A DNA stretch of 64,000 bases, taken from Mercurialis annua (Eukaryota; Streptophyta; Magnoliopsida; Malpighiales; Euphorbiaceae). The DNA is taken from NCBI RefSeq assembly GCF_937616625.2, contig NC_065573.1, positions 620,001-684,000 on the forward strand, read 5' to 3'. Under the pieces are notes generated by a model that worked only from the letters and a program-made list of their open reading frames with translations, was not told the origin of the DNA and did not search any database. Below are positions 1 through 13,961 of the stretch, in pieces (the stretch's first letter is position 1; each line of letters begins with the position of its first letter). The position numbers and the translations under genes are program-made.

Positions 1-3000
1 TACGAAACAAATCCAATTGTTTCACATTTTTAGCGATTTAAGCCAAACATTTACAAACGTTACGGAAAAACACCAAACGTTTCATATTTTTAGCGATTTA
101 AGCAAACTGTTCACAAAAGTTACGAAACAAATCCAAACGTTTAAAACGTTACGAAACAAATCCAAACGTTTCATATTTTTAGCGATTTAAGCCAAACGTT
201 TACAAACGTTACGGAAAAAAACCAAACGTTTCATATTTTTAGCGATATAAGGCAAACGTTTACAAAAGTTACGAAACAAATCCAAGAGTTTGACCATTTT
301 AGCGATTTAAGCCAAACATTTATAAACGTTACGAAACAAATCCAAACGTTTACAAACGATACAAAATAAATCCGATCGTTTACAAACGTTAAGTAACAAA
401 TCCAAACGTTTCCCCATTTTAGCGATTTAAGCCAAACGTTTACAAACCTTACGAAACAAATCCAAACGCTTCACCTTTTTAGTGATTTAAGCCAAACGTT
501 TACAAACGTTACGAAACAAATCCAAACGTTTACAAACATTAAGGAACAAATCCAAACGTTTCACCTTTTTAGCGATTTAAGCCAAACGTTTGCAAACGTT
601 ACGAAACAAAGCCAAACGTTTACAAACGTTACGAAACAAATCCAAGCGTTTCACCTTTTTAGCTATTTAAGCCAAACGTTTACAAACGCTACGAAACAAA
701 TCCAAACGTTTCACTTGTTTAGCGATTTAAGACAAACGTTTACAAATGCTACGAAAGGAATCCAAACGTTTCCCCAATTTAGCGATTTAAGACAAACGTT
801 ACGAAACAAATCCAACGTTGCACTTTTTTAGCGATTTAAGCCAAATGTTTTAAAACGTTACGAAACAAATCAAAATGTTTCCCCATTTAAGCTAATTAAG
901 CCAAACATTTACAAACTTTATGAAACAAATCCAAACGTTTCACCTTTTTAATGATTTAAGCCAAACGTCTACATGGTTTAATAAACAAAACCAAACGTTT
1001 AAAACATTACGAAACAAATCCAAACGTTTCACATTATTAGCCATTTTAGCCAAACGTTTACAAACGTTACGGAACAAAACGAAACGTTTCACATTTTTAG
1101 TTATTTAAGCCAAACGTTTACAAACGTTACGAAACAAATCCAAGCGCTTCACCTTTTTTTGTGATATAAGCCAAACGTTTACAAATATTACGAAACAAAT
1201 CCATGAGTTTCACCCTTTTAGAAAATTATGCCAAACGTTTACAAATTTTACGAAACAAATCCAAACGTTTCACCTTTTTAGCGATTTAAGCCAAACGTTT
1301 ACAAACGTTACGAAACAAAACCAAACGTTTAAACCTTTTAGCAAATGAAGCCAAATCTTTAAAACGTTACGAAATAAATCTAAACGTTTACAAACATTAC
1401 AGAACAAAAGCAAACCTTTCACATTTTAGCGATTGAAGCCAAACGTTTACAAACGTTAAGAAACAAATCCAAACGTTTCACCATTATAGCGATTTAAGCC
1501 AAAAGTTTATAAACGTTACGAAACAAAACCAAACGTATACAAACGTTACGAAATAAATCCAAATGTTTACAAACGCTACGAAACAATGCCAAACGTTTTC
1601 CCATTTTAGAGATTTAAGCCAAACGTTTACAAACGTTATGAAATAAATCCAAACGTTTCACCTTTTTAGCGATTTAAGCCAAACGTTTACAAACATTACG
1701 ATACAAATCCAAACGTTTTGCCTTTTTGGTATTTTAAGCCAAACGTTTACAAACGTTACGATACAAATCCAAACGTTTCCCCGTTTTAGCAATTTAAGCC
1801 AAACGCTTACAAACGTTAGGAAACAAATCCAAACGTTTCCCCTTTTTAGCGATTTATGCAAAACGTTTACAAACCTTACAAAACAAAACCAAACGTTTAA
1901 AACGTTACGAAACAAATCGAAATGTTTCACATTTTTAGCGATTTAAGCCAAACGTTTACAAACGTTACGGAAAAAAAAACCAAACGTTTCATATTTTTAG
2001 CGATTTAAGCCAACTGTTTACAAAAGTTACGAAACAAATCCAAACATTTAAAACGTTACGAAACAAATCCAAAACGTTTCACATTTTTAGCGATTTAAGC
2101 CAAACGTTTACAAACGTTACGGAAAAAAACCAAATGTTTCATATTTTTAGCGATTTAAGCCAAACGTTTACAAAAGTTACGAAACAAATCCAAGTGTTTG
2201 ACCATTTTAGCGATTTAAGCCAAACGTTTATAAATGTTACGAAACAAATCCAAACGTTTACAAATGATACGAAATAAATCCAATCGTTTACAAAGATTAA
2301 GTAACAAATCCAAACGTTTCCCCATTTTAGCGATTTAAGCCAAACGTTTACAAACCTTACGAAACAAATTCAAACGCTTCACCTTTTTAGTGATTTAAGC
2401 CAAATGTTTACAAACGTTACGAAACAAATCCAAACGTTTACAAACATTAAGGAACAAATCCAAGCGTTTCACCTTTTTAGCGATTTAAGCCAAACGTTTG
2501 CAAACGTTACGAAACAAAGCCAAACGTTTACAAATGTTACGAAACAAATCCAAGCGTTTCACCTTTTTAGCTATTTAAGCCAAACGTTTACAAACGTTAC
2601 GAAACAAATCCAAACGTTTCACCCGTTTAGCGATTTAGGACAAACGTTTACAAATGCTACGAAAGGAATCCAAATGTTTCCCCAGTTTAGTGATTTAAGC
2701 CAAACGTTTACAAACGTTACAAAACAAATCCAACGTTTCACTTCTTTAGCAATTTAAGCCAAATGTTTTAAAACGTTACGAAACAAATCAAACTGTTTCC
2801 CCATTTAAGCTAATTAAGCCAAACATTTACAAACTTTATGAAACAAATCCAAACGTTTCACCTTTTTAATGATTTAAGCCAAACGTCTACATGCTTTAAT
2901 AAACAAAACCAAACGTTTAAAACATTACGAAACAAATCCAAACGTTTCACATTATTAGCCATTTTAGCCAAACGTTTACAAACGTTACGGAACAAAACGA

Positions 3001-3340
3001 AACGTTTCACATTTTTAGTTATTTAAGCCAAACGTTTACAAACGTTACGAAACAAATCCAAGCGCTTCACCTTTTTTTGTGATATAAGCCAAACGTTTAC
3101 AAATATTACGAAACAAATCCATGAGTTTCACCCTTTTAGAAAATTATGCCAAACGTTTACAAATTTTACGAAACAAATCCAAACGTTTCACCTTTTTAGC
3201 GATTTAAGCCAAACGTTTACAAACGTTACGAAACAAAACCAAACGTTTAAACCTTTTAGCAAATGAAGCCAAATCTTTAAAACGTTACGAAATAAATCTA
3301 AACGTTTACAAACATTACAGAACAAAAGCAAACGTTTCAC
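1..3340. repeat. Tandem higher-order unit of about 1.92 kb
   Basis: Positions 1-1425 match about 1916-3340, offset 1910-1918 with small indels. Shared markers include the run CCCATTTAAGCTAATTAAGCC, seen here near 880 and 2795, and the variant monomers at 920-1108 and 2838-3026. The same pair recurs at 13962-17300. The segment just before 13962 (about 13500-13961) resembles 1430-1918, so the 1.92-kb unit extends upstream of the second large copy as well. Confidence 0.88.
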
Positions 3341-6300
3341 ATTTTTAGCAATTTAAGCCAAACGTTTACAAACTTTACGAAACAAATCCAAACGTTTCCC
3401 CATTTTAGCGATTTATGCCAAACGTTTATAAACGTTACGAAACAAAACCAAACATTTACAAATGTTACGAAAAAAATCCAAACGTTTACAAATGCTACGA
3501 AACAAATCCAAACGTTTCCCCATTTTAGCGATTTAAGCCAAACATTTACAAACGTTACGAAACAAATCTAAACGTTTACAAACATTACGGAACAAAAACA
3601 ACCTTTTCGCATTTTTAGAATTTTAATCCAAACGTTTACAAACGTAACAAAACAAATCCAAACGTTTCACCTTTTTAGTGATTGAAGCCAAACGTTTACA
3701 ACCGTTAGGAAACAAATCCAAACGTTTCCTCATTTTAGCGATTTAAGCTAAGCGTTTATAAACGTTACGAGACAAAACCAAACATTTACAAACGCTACGA
3801 AACAAATCCAAATGTTTACAAACGTTACGAAACAAATCCAAACGTTTCACCTTTTTAGCGATTTAAGCCAAAATTTTACAAATGTTACGAAACAAATTCA
3901 AACATTGCCCCATTTTAGCGAATTAAGTCAAACGTTTAAAACGTTAAGAAACGAATCCAAACGTTTTCCCTTTTTAGCAATTTAAGCCAAACGTTTAGAA
4001 ACGTTACGAAACAAATCTAAACGCTTCACCTTTTTAGCAATATATGCCAAACGTTTACAAACGTTATGAAACAAATCCAAGTGTTTCACCTTTTTAGCAA
4101 TTTAAGCCAAACATTTACAAACGTTACGAAACAAATCCAAGCGTTTAACCTTTTTAGCGATTGAAGCCAAATCTTTAAAAACGTTACGAAAAAATCCAAA
4201 CGTTTCCCCATTTTAGCGATATAAGCCAAATATTTATAAACGTTACGAAACAAATCAGAACATTTACAAACATTACGGAACAAAAACAAACTTTTCACAT
4301 TATTAGCAATTTAGGCCAAACGTTTCCAAACGTTACGAAGCAAATCCAAACAAATCCAAACGTTTCCCCATTTTAGCGATTTAAGCCAATTAGCGATTTA
4401 AGCCAAACGTTTATAAAAGTTACGAAACAAGACCAAATATTTACAAACGTTACGAAACAAATCCAAATGTTTACAAACGTTACGAAACAAGCGATTTAAG
4501 CCAAACATTTACAAACGTTACGAAACAAATCCAAGCGTTTCACCTTTTTAGCAATTTAAACCAAACTTTTACAAACGATACGAAACAAAACCAAGCCTTT
4601 AAAACGTTTAGAAACAAATCCAATTGTTTCACATTTTTAACAATTTAAGCCAAACGTTTACAAACGTTACGAAACAAAGCCAAACGTTTACAAACGTTAC
4701 GAAACAAATCCAAGCGTTTCACCTTTTTTGAAATTTAAGCCAAACGTTTACAAACGTTACGAAACTAATTCAAACGTTTCCCCATTTTAGCGATTTAAGT
4801 CAAACATTTAAAACGTTACGAAAAAATCCAAACGTTTTCCCTTTTTAAGAATTTAAACCAAACGTTTACAAACGTTACGAAACAAATCCAAACGTTTCAC
4901 CTTTTTAGCAATTTAAGCCAAACGTTTCACCTTTTTAGCAATTTAAGCCAAACGTTTACAAACATTAGGAAACAAATCCAAGCGTTTCACCTTTGTAGCA
5001 TTTTAAGCCAAACGTTTACAAACGTTACGAAACAAATCCAAGCATTTCAACTTTTTAGCAATTTAGGCCAAACGTTTACAAAAATTACAAAACAAATCAA
5101 ACGTTTCCCCTTTTTAGCAATTGATGCCAAATGTTTTTAAACGTTACGAAACAAAGCCAAACCTTTACAAACGTTACGAAACAAATATAAGCGTTTCACC
5201 TTTTTAGCTATTTAAGCCAAACGTTTACAAACGTTACAAAACAAATCCAAACGTTTCACCTTCTACGTGATTTTACCCAAACGTTTACAAATTTTTAGTT
5301 ATTGAAGCCAAACGTTTACAAACGTTACGAAACAAATCCAAACGTTTCACCTTTATAGCAATTTAAGCCAAACGTTTACAAACGTTACGAAACAAATCCA
5401 AACGTTTCACCTTTTTAGCGATTTAAGCCAAACGTTTACAAACGTTACGAAACAAATCCAAACGTTTCCCCATTTAGCGATTTAAGCCAAACGTTTACAA
5501 ACGTTATAAAACAAATCCAAACGTTTCCCCATTTAGCGATTTAAGCCAAATGTTTACAAACGTTACAAAACAAATCCAAACGTTTCACCTTTTTAGCGAT
5601 TTAAGCCAAAAGTTTACAAACGTTACGAAACGACGCCAAACCTTTACCCGTTTCAGCATGTTTCCCCATTTTAGCGATATAAAATAAACGTTTACAAACG
5701 TTACGAAACAAATCCAAACGTTTCCCCTTTTTAGCGATTTAAGCCAAACGTTTACAAACGTTACAAAACAAATCTAAACGTTTCCCCATTTTAGAATTTT
5801 AAGCCAAACGTTACAAAATGTTACGAAACAAATCTAAACGTTTCCCCATTTTAGCAATTTAAGCCAAACATTTACAAACATTACGAACCACATATTAGCG
5901 ATTAAAGCCAAACGTTTACAAACGTTATGAAACAAATCCAAACGTTTCACCTTTTTAGCGATTTAAGCCAAAAGTTTACAAACGTTACGAAACAAATCCA
6001 AACGTTTCCCCATTTTAGCATGTTTCCTTATTTTAGCGATTTAAGCCAAACGTTAACAAACGTTACGAAACAAATCCAAACGTTTCACCTTTTTAGCGAT
6101 TTAAGCCAAACATTTACAGACGTTACGAAACAAATCTAAACGTTTCCCCATTTTAGCAATTTAAGCCAAACGTTTACAAACGTTACCAAACAAATCCAAA
6201 TGTTTCACCATTATTGCAATTGAAGCCAAACGTTTACAAACATTACGAAACAAATCCAAACGTTTGACCTTTTTAGCGATTTAAGCCAAACATTTACAAA

Positions 6301-7640
6301 CATTACGAAACAAATCCAAGGGTTTCGCCTTTTTAGCAATATAAGCCAAACGTTTACAAACGTTATGAAACAAATCCAAATGTTTTACCTTTTTAGCGAT
6401 TTAAGTCAAACGTTTACAAACGTTACAAAACAAATCCAAATGTTTCCCCATTATAGCGATTGAAACCAAACGTTTAAAACGTTACGAAACAAATCCAAAC
6501 GTATGACCTTTTTAGGGATTTAAGCCAAACGTTTACAAACGTTACGAATCAAATCCAACCGTTTCACCTTTTTAGAGATTGAAGCCAAACGTTTACAAAC
6601 GTTACGAAACAAATCCAAACATTTCACCTTTTTAGCGATTTAAACCAAACGTTTACAAACGTTACGAAACAAAACCAAACGTGTAAAACGTTACAAAAAA
6701 AATCCAAACGTTTCACATATTTTTCGATTTAAGCCAAACGTTTACAAACATTACGAAACAAAGCCAGTCGTTTACAAACGTTACGAAACTAATCCAAACG
6801 TTTAACCTTTTTAGCAATTTAAGCGAAACGTTTACAAACATTACAAAACAAATCCAGACATTTCCCCTTTTCAGCAGTTTATGCCGAACGTTTACAAACG
6901 TTACGAAACTAAACCAAACGTTTCCCTTTTTTAGTTATTTAAGCCAAACGTTAACAAATGTTACAAAACAAAACCAAACATTTCCCTTTTTTAGCGATTT
7001 AAGCCGAACGTTTACAAATGTTCCGAAAAAATCCAACAGCATTTTTAGCGATTTAATCCAAACGTTACGAAACAAAACCAAATGTTTCACCTTTTTAGCG
7101 ATTTAAGCAAAACGTTTACAAACGTTTCGAAACAAATACAAACGTTTCACCTTTTTAGCAATTTAAGCCAAACGTTTACAAACATTACGAACAAATCCAA
7201 ACGTTTCCCCTTTTTAGCGATTTAAGTCAAACGTTTCACCCTTTTAGCGATTTAAGCCAAACGTTTACAAAAGTTATGAACAAATCCAAACATTTCACCT
7301 CTTTAGCAATTTAAGCCAAAAGTTTACAAACATTACGAAACAAATCCAAACGTTTCCCCTTTTTAGCGATTAAAGCCAAACGTTTACAAATATTACGAAA
7401 CAAATCCAAACGTTACAAACATTTCACCTTTTTAGCGATTTTATCCAAACATTTACAAACGTTACGAAAGAAATCCAAAAGTCTCACCTTTATAGAAATT
7501 TAAATCCAAACATTTCAACTTTTTAGCGATTTAAGCCAAACGTTTACAAACGTTAAGAAACAAATCCAAAAGTTTCACCTTTTTAGCGATTAAAGCCAAG
7601 TGTTTCACTTTTTTTGTGATTTAAGCCAAACGTTTACAAA
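1..7640. repeat. Large duplication within satellite, copy 1
   Basis: This block recurs at 13962-21600 with an offset of 13961 falling to 13959, so it has only a few net indels. Idiosyncratic variants are shared along its whole length, including the non-monomeric bits at 4385-4400, 5640-5660 and 6001-6030. Sampled lines differ by roughly one base per several hundred. The left edge lies outside the window. Similarity stops near 7640, where this copy runs into the 3.2-kb duplicated block. Confidence 0.93.
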
Positions 7641-10600
7641 CGTTAAGAAAGAAATCCAAGCGTTTCGCCTTTTTAGCAATTTAAGCCAAACGTTTACAAA
7701 CGTTACGAAACAAATTCAAACATTGCCCCATTTTAGCGAATTAAGTCAAACGTTTAAAACGTTAAGAAACGAATCCAAACGTTTTCCCTTTTTAGCAATT
7801 TAAGCCAAACGTTTAGAAACGTTACGAAACAAATCTAAACGCTTCACCTTTTTAGCAATATATGCCAAACGTTTACAAACGTTATGAAACAAATCCAAGT
7901 GTTTCACCTTTTTAGCAATTTATGCCAAACATTTACAAACGTTACGAAACAAATCCAAGCGTTTAACCTTTTTAGTGATTTAAGCCAAATCATTAAAACG
8001 TTACGAAATAAATCCAAAGGTTTACAAACATTATGGAACAAAAACAAACGTTTCACATTTTTAGCAATTCCACCAAACGTTTAAAAACGTTAAAAAAATC
8101 CAAACGTTTCAACTTTTTAGCTATTGAAGCCAAATGTATACAAATGTTACAAAAAAATCCAAACGTTTCCCCATTTTAGCGATATAAGCCAAACGTTTAT
8201 AAACGTTACGAAACAAATCAAAACGTTTACAAATATTACGGAACAAAAATAAACTTTTCACATTATTAGCAATTTAAGCCAAACGTTTACAAACGTTACG
8301 AAGCAAATCCAAACAAATCCAAACGTTTCCCCATTTTAGCGATTTAAGCCAAACTTTTATAAATGTTACGAAACAAGACCACACATTTACAAACGTTACG
8401 AAACAAATATAAATGTTTACAAACGTTACGAAACAAGCGATTTAAGCCAAACATTTTACAAACGTTACGAAACAAATCCAAGCGTTTCACCTTTTTAGCG
8501 ATTTAAGCCAAACTTTTACAAACGATACGAAACAAAACCAAGCGTTTAAAACGTTACGAAACAAATCCAATTGTTTCACATTTTTAGCAATTTAAGCCAA
8601 ACGTTTACAAACGTTACGAAACAAAGCCATATGTCTACAAACGTTACGAAACAAATCCAAGCGTTTCCCCTTTTTTGAAATTTAAGCCAAACGTTTACAA
8701 ACGTTACGAAACTAATTCAAACGTTTCCCCATTTTAGCGATTTAAGTCAAACATTTAAAACGTTACGAAAAGAATCCAAACGTTTTCCCTTTTTAACAAT
8801 TTAAGCCAAACGTTTACAAACGTTACGAAACAAATCCAAACGTCACCTTTTTAGCAATTTAAGCCAAACGTTTACAAACACTAGGAAACAAATCCAAGCG
8901 TTTCACCTTTGTAGCATTTTAAGCCAAACGTTTACAAACGTTACGAAACAAATCCAAGAATTTCAACTTTTTAGCAATTTAGGCCAAACGTTTACAAAAA
9001 TTATGAAACAAATCAAACGTTTCCCCTTTTTAGCGATTGATGCCAAACAATTTTAAACGTTATGAAACAAAGGAAACCCTTTACAAACGTTACGAAACAA
9101 ATATAAGCGTTTCGCCTTTTTAGCTATTTAAGCCAAACGTTTACAAACGTTACGAAACAAATCCAAACGTTTCACCTTTTAGTGATCGAAGCCAAACGTT
9201 TACAAACGTTACGAAACAAATCCAAACGTTTCACCTTTATAGCAATTTAGGCCAAACGTTAACAAACGTTACGAAACAAATCCAAACGTTTCACCTTTTT
9301 AGCGATTTAAGCCAAACGTTTACAAACGTTACGATACAAAATCTAAACGTTTTGCCTTTTTAGTAATTTAAGCCAAACTTTTACAAACGTTACGATACAA
9401 ATCCAAACGTTTCACCGTTTTTGCAATTTAAGCGAAACGTTTACAAACGTTGCAAAACAAATCCAAACGTTTCCCCTTTTTAGCAATTTATGTCAAACGT
9501 TTACAAACGTTACGAAACAAAACCAAACGTTTTAAACGATACGAAACAAATCCAAACGTTCTAGATTTTTAGCAATTTAAGCCAAACGTTTACAATCGTT
9601 ATGGAAAAAAACCAAACGTTTCCCCTTTTTAGCGATTGAAGCCAAACGTTTACAAACAAATCGAAACGTTTCCCCATATTAGCAATTTAAACCAAACGTT
9701 TCTAAACGTTACGAAACAAAAACAAACGTATACAAACGTAACGAAATAAATCCAAATGTTTAGAAACGTTACTAAACAAATCCAAACGTTTCCCCATTTT
9801 AGCGATTAAGCCAAACGTTTACAAACGTTACGAAACAAATCCAAACGTTTCGCCGTTTTAGCGATTTAAGCCAAACGTTTTCAAAAGATACGATACAAAT
9901 CCAAACGTCTCGCCTTTTCAGTAATTTAAGCCAAACCTTTACAAACGTTACGATACTAATCCAAACGTTTCACCTTTTTAGCAATTTAAGCCAAACGTTT
10001 ACAAACGTTACGAAACAAATCCAAACGTTTCTCCTTTTTAGCGATTTATGCCAAACGTTTACAAACGTTACGAAACAAAACCAAACGTTTAAAACGCTAC
10101 GAAACAAATCCAAGCGTTTCACATATTTACCGATTTAAGCATAACGTTTACAAACGTTATGGAAAAAAACCAAACGTTTCACATTTTTTGCGATTTAAGC
10201 CAACTGTTTACAAACGTTACGAAATAAATCAAAGCATTTCACCTTTTCAGCGATTTAAGCCAAACGTTTACAAAAGTTACGAACAAATCCAAGCGTTTCA
10301 CCTTTTTAGCAATTTAAGCCAAACGTTTACAAACGTTACGAAACAAATCCAAACGCTTCACCTTTTTAGCTATTTAAATTAAACGTTTACAAACGTTACG
10401 AAACAAAACCAAATGTTTAACCTTATTAGCGATTTAAGCCAAATCTGTAAAACGTTATGAAATAAATCCAAACGTTTACAAACATTAAGGAACAAAAACA
10501 AACGTTTCACATTTTTAGCAATTTAAACCAAACGTTTACAAATGTTACGAAATAAACCCAAACGTTTCAACTTTTTAGCAATTGAAGCCAAACGTATACA

Positions 10601-12520
10601 AACGTTACAAAACAAATCCAAACGTTTTCCCATTTTAGCGATATAAGCCAAACGTTTATTAACGTTTAGAAACACATCTAGACGTTTACAAACGTTGTAA
10701 AACAAATTCAGACGTTTACAAACGTTGTAAAACAAATCTAAACGTTTACAAACTTTACGTAACAAATCCCAAAATTTCCCTATTTTAGCGATTTAAGCCA
10801 AACGTTTACAAACGTTACGAAACAAAGCCAAACGTTTACAAACGTTAAGAAAGAAATCCAAGCGTTTCGCCTTTTTAGCAATTTAAGCCAAACGTTTACA
10901 AACGTTACGAAACAAATTCAAACGTTGCCCCATTTTAGCGAATTAAGTCAAACGTTTAAAACTTTAAGAAACGAATCCAAACGTTTTCCCTTTTTCGCAA
11001 TTTAAGCCAAATGTTTAGAAACGTTACGAAACAAATCGAAACGCTTCACCTTTTTAGCAATTTATGCCAAACGTTTACAAACGTTATGAAACAAATCCAA
11101 GTGTTTCACCTTTTTAGCAATTTAAGCCAAACATTTACAAACGTTACGAAACCAATCCAAACGTTTAACCTTTTTAGTGATTTAAGCCAAATCATTAAAA
11201 CGTTACGAAATAAATCCAAAGGTTTACAAACATTATGGAACAAAAACAAACGTTTCACATTTTTAGCAATTCCACCAAACGTTTAAAAACGTTAAAAAAA
11301 ATCCAAACGTTTCAACTTTTTAACTATTGAAGCCAAATGTATACAAATGTTACGAAAAAATCCAAACATTTCCCCATTTTAGCGATATAAGCCAAACGTT
11401 TATAAACGTTACGAAACAAATCAAAACGTTTACAAATATTACGGAACAAAAATAAACTTTTCACATTATTAGCAATTTAAGCCAAACGTTTACAAACGTT
11501 ACGAAGCAAATCCAAACAAATCCAAACGTTTCCCCATTTTAGCGATTTAAGCCAAACTTTTATAAATGTTACGAAACAAGACCAAACATTTACAAACGTT
11601 ACGAAACAAATATAAATGTTTACAAACGTTACGAAACAAGCGATTTAAGCCAAACATTTTACAAACGTTACGAAACAAATCCAAGCGTTTCACCTTTTTA
11701 GCGATTTAAGCCAAACTTTTACAAACGATACGAAACAAAACCAAGCGTTTAAAACGTTACGAAACAAATCCAATTGTTTCACATTTTTAGCAATTTAAGC
11801 CAAACGTTTACAAACGTTACGAAACAAAGCCATACGTCTACAAACGTTACGAAACAAATCCAAGCGTTTCCCCTTTTTTGAAATTTAAGCCAAACGTTTA
11901 CAAACGTTACGAAACTAATTCAAACGTTTCCCCATTTTAGCGATTTAAGTCAAACATTTAAAACGTTACGAAAAGAATCCAAACGTTTTCCCTTTTTAAC
12001 AATTTAAGCCAAACGTTTACAAACGTTACGAAACAAATCCAAACGTCACCTTTTTAGCAATTTAAGCCAAACGTTTACAAACACTAGGAAACAAATCCAA
12101 GCGTTTCACCTTTGTAGCATTTTAAGCCAAATGTTTACAAACGTTACGAAACAAATCCAAGAATTTCAACTTTTTAGCAATTTAGGCCAAACGTTTACAA
12201 AAATTATGAAACAAATCAAACGTTTCCCCTTTTTAGCGATTGATGCCAAACAATTTTAAACGTTATGAAACAAAGGCAACCCTTTACAAACGTTACGAAA
12301 CAAATATAAGCGTTTCGCCTTTTTAGCTATTTAAGCCAAACGTTTACAAACGTTACGAAACAAATCCAAACGTTTCACCTTTTAGTGATCGAAGCCAAAC
12401 GTTTACAAACGTTACGAAACAAATCCAAACGTTTCACCTTTATAGCAATTTAGGCCAAACGTTTACAAACGTTACGAAACAAATCCAAACGTTTCACCTT
12501 TTTAGCGATTTAAGCCATAT
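7640..12520. repeat. Tandem duplication with 3.2-kb period
   Basis: Positions 7640-9320 match 10842-12520 at an offset of 3202. Shared oddities are a monomer ending AATTCCACC (about 8070 and 11272), the doubled AAATCCAAAC (about 8310 and 11513) and GTAGCATTTTAAGCC (about 8912 and 12112). The second copy is partial: similarity is lost near 12520. Its 5' part is also a more diverged relative of 3880-5270, so it derives from the 3.8-kb block. Confidence 0.85.
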
Positions 12521-13961
12521 GTTTACAAACGTTACGAAACGAATCCAAACGTTTCCCCATTTAGCGATTTAAGCCAAGCGTTTACAAACATTACGAAACA
12601 AATCCAAACTTTTCACTTTTTTAATGATTTAAGCCGAACGTTTACAAACGTTAATAAATAAAACCAAACGTTTCCCATTTTTAGCGATTTAAGCTAAACG
12701 TTTACAAACTTTACAGAACAAAACAAAACGTTTCACATTTTTAGCGATTTAAGCCAAACGTTTACAAACGTTGCAAAACAAATCCAAGCGCTTCACCTTT
12801 TTATCGATATAAGCCAAATGTATACAAAAATTACGAAACAAATCCTAGCATTTCATCTTTTTTGCAATTTAAGCCAAACGTTTACAAATGTTACGAAACA
12901 AAACCAAAGGTTTAACCTTTTTAGCAATTTAAGCGAAACGTTTACAATCGTTACGAAACAAATCCAAACGTTTCCCCTTTTTAGCGATTTAAGCCAAACG
13001 TTTACAAACGCTACGAAACAAATCAAAACGTTTCACCTTTTTAGCAATTTAAGCCAAACGTTTACAAACGTTACGAATCAAATCCAAACGTTTCCCAATT
13101 TTAGCGAGTTAAGCCAAAAGTTTAGAAATGTTACGAAACAAATCCAAACGTTTCACCTTTTTAGCGATTTAAGCCAAACATTTACAAACGTTACGATACA
13201 AATCCAAACGTTTCGCCTTTTTAGTAATTTAAGCCAAACGTTTACAAACGTTACGATACAAATCCAAACGTTTCACCTTTTTAGCAATTTAAGGCAAATG
13301 TTTACAAACGTTACTAATCAAATCCAAACGTTTCCCCTATTTAGCGATTTATGCCAAACGTTTACAAACATTACGAAACAAAACCAAACGTTTAAAACGT
13401 TACGAAAGAAATCCAAACGTTTCACATTTTTAGCGATTTAAGCCAAACGTTTACAAACGTTACGGAAAAAAACCAAATGTTTCAACTTTTTTAGCAATTG
13501 AAGCCAAACGTTTACAAACGTTAAGAAACAAATCCAAACGTTTCCCCATTATAGCTATTTAAGCCAAAAGTTTATAAAAGTTACGAAACAAAACCAAACG
13601 TATACAAACGTTACGAAATAAATCCAAATGTTTACAAACGCTACGAAACAAAGCCAAACGTTTCTCCATTTTAGCGATTTAAGCCAAACGTTACAAAATA
13701 AATCCAAAGGTTTCACCTTTTTAGCGATTAAGCCAAACGTTTACAAACATTACGATACAAATCCAAACGTTTCTCCTTTTTGGTAATTTAAGCCAAACGT
13801 TTACAAACGTTACGATACAAATCCAAACGTTTCTCCTTTTTAGCAATTTCAGCCAAACGTTTACAAACTTTAGGAAACAAATCCAAACATTTTTCCCCTT
13901 TTTAGCGATTTATGCAAAACGTTTACAAACCTTACGAAACAAAACCAAACGTTTAAAACGT

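Noticed and set aside
12818..13441. 207-codon ORF as a protein-coding gene (also 2404-2757, 50394-50834, 63320-63664 and similar)
   Set aside because: Pure 20-residue repetition from a 60-bp monomer, no promoter, conflicting open frames on the other strand.
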